A stretch of DNA of 5,026 nt. It comes from Flavobacteriia bacterium (lineage in GTDB: Bacteria; Bacteroidota; Bacteroidia; Flavobacteriales; Flavobacteriaceae). A program made the translations under genes and the position numbers. This document shows positions 1 to 5,026 of this stretch, one piece after another; position 1 is the first letter of the stretch; each line of letters begins with the position of its first letter. The notes beneath the pieces are model-generated. The model ran no database searches and was not told the DNA's origin. It saw nothing but the letters and a program-made list of their open reading frames with translations. The DNA is taken from NCBI GenBank assembly GCA_003973375.1, contig QNYL01000111.1, positions 1 through 5,026 of the forward strand, in the 5' to 3' direction.

Positions 1-2202
1 GAAACGCTTTACATCCGGATCAAAGAAAAGAACGGATATAAGGTCTTTTCTCCATTTTTTGTACCAACTCTTGATAAATACGATAAATACGAAAGCAGAG
101 TAGGACTTGGGTATCAGCGACTGATTTCTGAATTTTACGGAATAAGGACTGAGGTAACCATTTTTGTCCCTAAAGATAAAAATGTGGTAATTCGTGATAT
201 CAAAGTGACAAATATTTCAGAAAACCCGGTTGAGATTGATGTAATTCCGGTGGTGGAATTCACTCATTTTGATGCATTAAAACAATATACCAATGCCGAT
301 TGGGTACCGCAAACCATGACGGTTGATGCAGTTAATAATGAGGATGGTACTGTACTTTTAAAACAGTATGCCTTTATGAAAAAGGAATATGAAAATAATT
401 TCTTTACTTCCAACCATCCGGCAGATTCTTTTCAAACCGACCGTAAACTCTTTTTAGGAGAGAATGAATACGGTACCTGGAGGGATCCGAAGGAACTTCA
501 AAACGACAGTTTGTCAAACTATGAAGCCAGGAGAGGAGATAATATTGCAGCGATCTTACATAAAATTGGTACGCTTAAACCGGGAGAAAGCAAAAGAATT
601 ATCACCTTACTCGGACAGGAAGAACCCGGAAAGATAAATGCAGCAGCTGATGAATTTAAGGATGAAAAAGCCGTAGACAGAGCTTTTAAAGAGCAGGCTG
701 AATTCTGGGAAACATATCTCTCGGCAGCACAATTTAATACACCTGATGAAGCTTTCAATTCGATGGTGAATATACATAATCCACGCCAGTGTCATACTAC
801 ATTGAACTGGTCGAGATATCTTTCGCTCTATCAACTGGGTCTTGGTGCCCGAGGTCTTGGATTCCGCGACAGTTCTCAGGATGTGATGGGTATTTTTGCA
901 TCGGTTCCCAAAGACGGAAAAAAACTGCTTAAAAAACTGCTTTCCGTTCAGAATGCAAATGGTTCTGCCATGCATCAGTTCTTTCCGCTGACCATGGAAG
1001 CCAATGAAGGAGATTCGCGTGAAGAAGGAGAAGGAACTTTTTATGGAGATGATCATTTATGGATCATTCTTGCAGTATCCGCCTATTTAAAAGAAACAGG
1101 TGATTATGACTTTTTAAAAGAAGAAATTACTTTTTACGATAAGGAACTCAGCCTTGAAGAAAGAGAAAAAGGTACTGTTCTGGATCATTTGGAGAGATCT
1201 TTAAACTTTACCAAGAACAATACCGGTAAACACGGTTTGCCGCTTTTAGGTTTTGCCGACTGGAATGATACGGTAAACCTGCATGGTGATGCGGAAAGTA
1301 TTTTTAATGCAAACCTTTATGGCCGTGCCTTGAATGAAATGATCGAACTGATGGAATATCTGGAGAAACCAGAGATGGCAGATCAGTATAAAAAAGATCA
1401 CGAACATATGAAAGAGGTACTGAATAAGAATTGCTGGGATGGAGAATGGTATGTGCGTTATTTTGAAGAAGATGGTACACCAATTGGTTCTAAGGTAAAT
1501 AAAGAGGGGCAGATCTACACCAATGCGCAATCCTGGTCTGTTCTTTCCGGTTTTGCTACCGAAGAAAGGGCTGTTAAAGCATTGGATTCGGTTAATAAAA
1601 AACTGAATACTGAGTTTGGAATTAAACTGAGTTATCCGGGGTATAACGGATTTGATCCAAGTAAAGGAGGGGTGACAACCTATCCACCGGGAGCCAAAGA
1701 GAATGGCGGAATTTTTTTGCATTCAAATCCCTGGGTGATGATCGCAGAGACCATGGTAGGAAATGGTGACCGCGCTTTTCAGTATTACAACCAGATCAAC
1801 CCGGCCTCAAAGAACGATATTATCGACCGTTTTGAATGCGAACCTTATTGCTATCCGCAGAATATCTTAGGCGATGAACATCCGCAATTTGGTTTGGCGA
1901 GAAACAGTTGGTTATCAGGAACATCTTCATGGACCTATCAGGCGGCTACAAAACATATTTTGGGTATTAATCCACGGCATGACGGATTGGAGATCAACCC
2001 GTGTATTCCAAAATCGTGGGAAGGTTTTACCGCTAAACGTAAGTTTAGAAATTCTTTCTATGAGATAAAAGTGAAAAATCCGGATCATATCTCAAAAGGG
2101 ATCGCTTATCTGATCGTAGATGGAGAGAGGATCGATGGTAAAATTGTTCCTGCTTTTAATGATGGAAAAACACATCAGGTAGAGGTGATTATGGGTGTTT
2201 AA
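1..2202 (+). CDS. GH94-family glycoside phosphorylase (cellobiose/chitobiose phosphorylase-like), 5'-truncated
   Basis: The reading frame is open from the first base and ends with TAA at 2200-2202. It gives 733 residues, so perhaps the first 60-80 residues of a family usually near 800 are missing. The GTG at 184 is internal, because clear family sequence precedes it. GH94 enzymes cleave beta-glycosides with inorganic phosphate, releasing an alpha-sugar-1-phosphate, usually in the cytoplasm. Numbering from the window edge, residues 1 to about 180 form the N-terminal beta-sandwich and about 180-245 the linker helices. An (alpha/alpha)6 barrel follows, then a short C-terminal beta domain. Visible signatures are RGLGFRDSSQD (284-294, with Arg284 and Asp290 for the -1 sugar) and DWND (420-423, Asp423 the expected general acid). 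YPPGAKENGGIFLHSNPW (561-578, His574) and LSGTSSW (638-644, Ser639-Gly640 in place of the usual Thr-Gly) are expected to bind phosphate. The donor and acceptor (cellobiose, chitobiose, laminaribiose or other) cannot be assigned. The family call is firm and the substrate is open. Confidence 0.93.
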   Translation, partial: ETLYIRIKEKNGYKVFSPFFVPTLDKYDKYESRVGLGYQRLISEFYGIRTEVTIFVPKDKNVVIRDIKVTNISENPVEIDVIPVVEFTHFDALKQYTNADWVPQTMTVDAVNNEDGTVLLKQYAFMKKEYENNFFTSNHPADSFQTDRKLFLGENEYGTWRDPKELQNDSLSNYEARRGDNIAAILHKIGTLKPGESKRIITLLGQEEPGKINAAADEFKDEKAVDRAFKEQAEFWETYLSAAQFNTPDEAFNSMVNIHNPRQCHTTLNWSRYLSLYQLGLGARGLGFRDSSQDVMGIFASVPKDGKKLLKKLLSVQNANGSAMHQFFPLTMEANEGDSREEGEGTFYGDDHLWIILAVSAYLKETGDYDFLKEEITFYDKELSLEEREKGTVLDHLERSLNFTKNNTGKHGLPLLGFADWNDTVNLHGDAESIFNANLYGRALNEMIELMEYLEKPEMADQYKKDHEHMKEVLNKNCWDGEWYVRYFEEDGTPIGSKVNKEGQIYTNAQSWSVLSGFATEERAVKALDSVNKKLNTEFGIKLSYPGYNGFDPSKGGVTTYPPGAKENGGIFLHSNPWVMIAETMVGNGDRAFQYYNQINPASKNDIIDRFECEPYCYPQNILGDEHPQFGLARNSWLSGTSSWTYQAATKHILGINPRHDGLEINPCIPKSWEGFTAKRKFRNSFYEIKVKNPDHISKGIAYLIVDGERIDGKIVPAFNDGKTHQVEVIMGV

Positions 2203-2239
2203 CCGCTCTTAAATATATATTCTGAATCGTAAATAATAA
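2203..2239 (+). other. Short A/T-rich intergenic leader, no promoter or terminator seen
   Basis: These 37 bases separate the phosphorylase stop from the start of the next gene. I see no inverted repeat followed by a T-run, and no TTTG/TAnnTTTG pair of the Bacteroidota sigma type. There is also no AGGAGG-like ribosome binding site. The stretch just before the start (GTAAATAATAA) is A/T-rich, as is common for translation starts in this phylum. This supports read-through from the upstream gene, but it is negative evidence from eye inspection only. Confidence 0.5.
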
Positions 2240-2317
2240 ATGATGAAGCCGGGAAATAGATTAAAAATAATATTTATAATAACTTTTTTACTGCCGTGGA
2301 TAATAGTGTCGCAAAGT
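2240..2317 (+). other. Predicted Sec signal peptide of the GH-A hydrolase
   Basis: Residues 1-26 have positive charges at Lys3, Arg7 and Lys9. These are followed by an unbroken hydrophobic stretch (IIFIITFLLPWIIV) and then polar SQSKDYS. The exact cleavage site is uncertain because no clean Ala-X-Ala is present. Absence of a cysteine near the end argues for a soluble periplasmic or secreted protein, not a lipoprotein. An uncleaved membrane anchor is the alternative. Confidence 0.7.
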
Positions 2318-3814
2318 AAAGATTATTCTCTCACAGTAAATACTCATAAGATTATTTCCAGTTATGATAAACCCATGCTTCTGGGAGTTAATGCAGGTGT
2401 TTTTTACGAGGAATCCTATTTTATGGATCTCGATTTCTTGTCCTATTTGCGCCAGTTAAATCCGGGAATCATTCGTATTCCGGGCGGATCCTGGTCGAAT
2501 GAATTGTATTGGAACGGTAATCGGGTGCGTATTTCTGAAGAGAGCTATATCTCTGCAGAGGACTGGAAAAGAATTAAAGAAGAAGGAGGAAATCCAATTA
2601 AGTCGGGCTTTGATATGACCCGCTATAAAGATGGGAAATGGGATGTGGATTATTCCGGATATGCCCCGGGTTTCAGAATTGTGGATAATGAACATCATCT
2701 TTCAGATTTTCATGGTTTTACAGATGTATTATTCCTTCATAAGTTCATTCATTCCTTTGGGGCGGAGGCGATGGTAACTGTAAATGTGGGTACAGGTACT
2801 GTAGAGATGGCTGTAGAATGGGTAAAATGGGTCAAACAGAGAGAATTCTTTGCCAGAGATGCATTTGATGTAAAATACTGGGAATTGGGCAATGAGTTGG
2901 ACGGTCACTGGGAAACAGGATATATCTTACCGGATGGTTCGAAAATGAATGCAAAAGAGTATGTCAGAAGGTATAAACTTTTTACTACGGCGATGAAAAA
3001 GGCTGATCCGGAAATAAAAGTTGGAGGAAGCGCTGCTTCCAATATGAGTCTGCCGTTTATTGAGGAATTGATCAAGGATCAGGATGCTCCGATCGATTTT
3101 ATTTCTTTTCATGCTTATCCTTCAAAAGATAAAGACACCTGTTTTGTTACTATGGCCAATCATGCTGCGGAGATCAATGCTGCAGTTGCGAGAATCAAAG
3201 GCTGGATTGCAAAATACCGTCCTGACCAAAAGGATGCCATTGAAATAGCTTTGACCGAGTGGAATATTAAGGTAAAGGAAGATATGACCACTGTTGACCT
3301 GACCAATACGCTTTGGTCAGCTGTTATGCTGGGTGAGATTGCCGGTTCAGGAATCGATATTGCAATTCAGTGGGATCTTTTTTCTACAACAGAAACAGGA
3401 GGACACGGATTATTCAATCCTAAAGATCCGGAGATGAGGCCACGCAGCCAGTATTGGGCCGTTTATCTATGGAGTCGTTATATGGGAAATAATCTGGTGG
3501 AAACAAAACTCAATACCCCTGATTTTGTCAGGGCTTACACAACAACTGATGAAAAGTTTGTTTCTGTAATGATCATCAACGGGTCTAAAGATAAACCGGT
3601 CAAGCTTCGTTTGGAACTACCGGGAACTGCCAGAAAAATGCAGGCTCAGGAGATCTCGTATTCTTCAGATCAGTTTGAGTTAGATGCGAAAACCCTTCTT
3701 CCGGTAAAGAGTAAAAAACCTTCAGAAAAGATGGTATTGCTTAAAAAGAAGAAAGAAATTACAATTTCACCCTACAGTATAAAAATACTAAGATATCCAA
3801 TAGCCAAACAATAA
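2240..3814 (+). CDS. Exported clan GH-A glycoside hydrolase, GH51/GH44-like, family unassigned
   Basis: This is a complete 524-residue protein. The start is one of two tandem ATGs (2240 or 2243). Either gives a signal peptide with a basic n-region (KPGNRLK) and a hydrophobic core at about residues 10-23. Cleavage is probably near VSQS (23-26), and no lipobox cysteine is present. The mature part reads as a (beta/alpha)8 hydrolase. It has RIPGGSWSNE (79-88), a VNVGTGT strand motif, YWELGNELDGHW (213-224) with Glu219 as likely acid/base, FHAYPS (290-295), and LTEWN (338-342) with Glu340 as likely nucleophile. A C-terminal beta-sandwich follows from about residue 425, ending in the typical ISPYSIKILRY strand. 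Two glutamates after strands 4 and 7 fit the retaining clan GH-A scheme. GNELDG and VNVGTGT resemble GH51 arabinofuranosidases, whereas the FHAYP and TEWN segments also suit GH44-type endoglucanases. The bond it cleaves is not known. It lies 37 bases after the phosphorylase and 9 before the sulfatase, probably in one operon. The clan is fairly sure; the family and substrate are not. Confidence 0.77.
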   Translation: MMKPGNRLKIIFIITFLLPWIIVSQSKDYSLTVNTHKIISSYDKPMLLGVNAGVFYEESYFMDLDFLSYLRQLNPGIIRIPGGSWSNELYWNGNRVRISEESYISAEDWKRIKEEGGNPIKSGFDMTRYKDGKWDVDYSGYAPGFRIVDNEHHLSDFHGFTDVLFLHKFIHSFGAEAMVTVNVGTGTVEMAVEWVKWVKQREFFARDAFDVKYWELGNELDGHWETGYILPDGSKMNAKEYVRRYKLFTTAMKKADPEIKVGGSAASNMSLPFIEELIKDQDAPIDFISFHAYPSKDKDTCFVTMANHAAEINAAVARIKGWIAKYRPDQKDAIEIALTEWNIKVKEDMTTVDLTNTLWSAVMLGEIAGSGIDIAIQWDLFSTTETGGHGLFNPKDPEMRPRSQYWAVYLWSRYMGNNLVETKLNTPDFVRAYTTTDEKFVSVMIINGSKDKPVKLRLELPGTARKMQAQEISYSSDQFELDAKTLLPVKSKKPSEKMVLLKKKKEITISPYSIKILRYPIAKQ

Positions 3815-3823
3815 AGTTCTATT

Positions 3824-3889
3824 ATGATTTGCTTTAAAAAAACAGCAATACTTGCTTTGATAATTTTTTTGTTATCACTGAATTCCTGT
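3824..3889 (+). other. Lipoprotein signal peptide with lipobox LNSC and possible surface-export signal
   Basis: The signal has Lys5-Lys6, a hydrophobic core (AILALIIFLLSL), then the lipobox Leu19-Asn20-Ser21-Cys22. Cys22 (codon 3887-3889) should be lipidated by Lgt and become residue +1 after cleavage by LspA. Residues +2 to +7 are KKDSEE, a lysine followed by acidic residues. This resembles the lipoprotein export signal described for Bacteroidota, which sends lipoproteins to the outer face of the outer membrane. Lipidation is well supported; surface exposure is an inference. Confidence 0.8.
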
Positions 3890-5026
3890 AAAAAAGATTC
3901 AGAAGAAAAATCTGAAAAAGTAGATCAAAGACCTAATATTGTGCTTATTATGGCAGATGATATGGGGTATTCGGATCTGGGATGTTACGGTAGTGAGATC
4001 CATACACCCAATCTTGATAAACTGGCGGGGGAAGGACTTCGCTATACTCAGTTTTATAATACTTCAAGATGTTGCCCTACAAGAGCTTCTCTTTTAACAG
4101 GATTGTATCCTCATCAAACGGGTCTGGGATGGATGACACGATTGGATCTTGGGAAACCCGGTTATACCGGACAGCTTAATGATCAGTGTGTGACTTTGGG
4201 AGAGGTATTAAAGCAGGCAGGTTATTCAACGTATATTTCAGGTAAATGGCATGTAAATAAAGATGACGAATGTGAGCAGGATAGTCCGAAACACAACTGG
4301 CCTTTACATCGCGGGTTTGACAGATTTTTTGGAATGTTAAAAGGAGCAACCGATTATTTTAAACCCGAAAATCTTTATACAGATGATAAAAAAATAGAAC
4401 CGGGTAAAGATTTTTATTTTACAGATGAAATCAATGATCATGCAAGTCAGTTTATCAAAGATCATGTAACTTTAAATAAAAAAAATCCGTTTTTTCTTTA
4501 TGTGGCTGAGGTGGCCCCGCACTGGCCTTTACATGCAAAACCGGAAGATATTGCAAAATATCAGGGAAAATATATGGAAGGCTGGACAAAAACAAGGCAA
4601 AAACGTTATGAAAGAATGTTAAAACTTGGTGTAATTCCTTCCAATACAAAATTGTCAAAACCGGAAGACAGAGTTTTAGACTGGAATAGTTTATCAGAAG
4701 AACAGAAGATTGATATGGACAAGCGGATGGCTGTTTTTGCCGCACAGGTGCATGCGATGGATCAGGGCATAGGCCGAATTGTCAAAACCCTCGAAGAACA
4801 GGGGCAACTGGAGAATACTCTGATCATTTTCTTGTCGGATAATGGGTCAAGCAGTTTGTCTGTTTCAAGAAAGAGTAAAAAACCGGAAGATCTGGGAACA
4901 CAAAAATCTTTTGAAAGTTACGGAGTTTCCTGGACCAATGTTAGTAATACGCCTATGCGATATTATAAACTCTACGAGCACGAAGGCGGTGTATCCACAC
5001 CTCTGATCGTTCACTGGCCAAAGGGA
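3824..5026 (+). CDS. S1-family (formylglycine-dependent) sulfatase lipoprotein, probably S1_4-like, 3'-truncated
   Basis: The frame opens at ATG 3824, nine bases after the upstream stop, and is still open at the window edge after 401 residues. The family usually has about 500-560, so the C-terminal subdomain is missing. It hydrolyses sulfate esters using a formylglycine made from Cys83 of the signature CCPTRASLLTG (83-93). The first cysteine fits C-x-P-x-R. Other active-site elements are Asp45-Asp46 (NIVLIMADDMG, metal), Arg87, GKWH (140-143, Lys141 and His143), APHWPLH with His233, SDNG with Asp339-Asn340 (metal) and Lys382 before EHEGG. TGLYPHQTGLG, the WPLHRGFDRFFG stretch and HEGGVSTPLIVHWPKG are typical of the arylsulfatase-like S1_4 group. 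GKWHVN replaces the commoner GKWHLG. Residues 1-22 form a lipoprotein signal ending in LNSC, so it should be membrane-anchored outside the cytoplasm. Activation needs a separate maturase (anSME or FGE), not seen here. Its sulfated substrate is not predictable, though the operon suggests the same glycan as the neighbouring enzymes. Confidence 0.95.
   Translation, partial: MICFKKTAILALIIFLLSLNSCKKDSEEKSEKVDQRPNIVLIMADDMGYSDLGCYGSEIHTPNLDKLAGEGLRYTQFYNTSRCCPTRASLLTGLYPHQTGLGWMTRLDLGKPGYTGQLNDQCVTLGEVLKQAGYSTYISGKWHVNKDDECEQDSPKHNWPLHRGFDRFFGMLKGATDYFKPENLYTDDKKIEPGKDFYFTDEINDHASQFIKDHVTLNKKNPFFLYVAEVAPHWPLHAKPEDIAKYQGKYMEGWTKTRQKRYERMLKLGVIPSNTKLSKPEDRVLDWNSLSEEQKIDMDKRMAVFAAQVHAMDQGIGRIVKTLEEQGQLENTLIIFLSDNGSSSLSVSRKSKKPEDLGTQKSFESYGVSWTNVSNTPMRYYKLYEHEGGVSTPLIVHWPKG

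Noticed and set aside
184..186. GTG at 184 as a possible start of the GH94 gene
   Set aside because: The frame is open back to base 1 and the upstream 61 codons encode sequence consistent with the GH94 N-terminal beta-sandwich, so the true start lies before the window.
607..1056. Minus-strand open frame of 149 codons, and another overlapping it at 519-758
   Set aside because: Both are antisense to the conserved GH94 sequence, including the RGLGFRDSSQD motif region. They show no family signature and no convincing translation start.
1246..1722. Minus-strand open frame of 158 codons opposite the GH94 gene
   Set aside because: It lies wholly opposite a well-supported conserved coding region and its translation shows no recognisable domain. 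It is best explained as a shadow of the sense gene.
1874..2068. Plus-strand 64-codon frame inside the 3' part of the GH94 gene
   Set aside because: It is out of frame within the phosphate-binding and C-terminal region of the phosphorylase, which is clearly the translated frame.
4455..4745. Minus-strand 96-codon frame opposite the sulfatase
   Set aside because: The sense frame here carries typical sulfatase sequence (APHWPLH and what follows), and the antisense product resembles no family I recognise.
4537..4890. AAAACCGGAAGA occurs three times (4537, 4657, 4879), in frame each time and encoding KPED
   Set aside because: The first two copies are exactly 120 bases apart, but the third is not, and the flanking sequence is unrelated. 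Lys-Pro-Glu-Asp is unremarkable in a lysine-rich sulfatase, so chance plus codon preference is enough to explain it.

Overview
The window looks like part of a carbohydrate-degradation locus from a member of the Bacteroidota. The genus cannot be told from this sequence. The evidence is moderately AT-rich coding DNA, start codons preceded by A/T-rich leaders instead of a recognisable Shine-Dalgarno sequence, and a lipoprotein whose first residues after the lipidated cysteine (CKKDSEE) resemble the surface-export signal of Bacteroidota lipoproteins. The pairing of glycoside-active enzymes with a Cys-type sulfatase is also typical of polysaccharide-utilization clusters in this phylum, especially marine and gut members.

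Layout: three genes lie on the + strand with almost no space between them. Positions 1-2202 hold most of a GH94-family glycoside phosphorylase, cut off by the left window edge. After 37 A/T-rich bases, positions 2240-3814 hold a complete exported clan GH-A glycoside hydrolase-like protein of 524 residues, closest by motif to GH51/GH44-type enzymes. After 9 more bases, position 3824 begins an S1-family sulfatase lipoprotein, which runs off the right edge after 401 residues. No promoter, terminator, RNA gene, mobile element or CRISPR is visible, so the three genes are probably co-transcribed, with the operon ends outside the window.

Likely co-operation (inference): the surface or outer-membrane sulfatase would remove sulfate esters and the exported hydrolase would cleave the glycan. 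The GH94 enzyme would then split a short beta-linked oligosaccharide with inorganic phosphate, saving one ATP per bond, presumably in the cytoplasm. The glycan cannot be named from this sequence. No SusC/SusD pair, transporter or regulator falls inside the window, so a true PUL is not demonstrated. The most interesting points are the uncertain family of the middle enzyme, the non-standard substrate-side motifs of the GH94 enzyme, and the combination of phosphorolysis with desulfation in one transcription unit.
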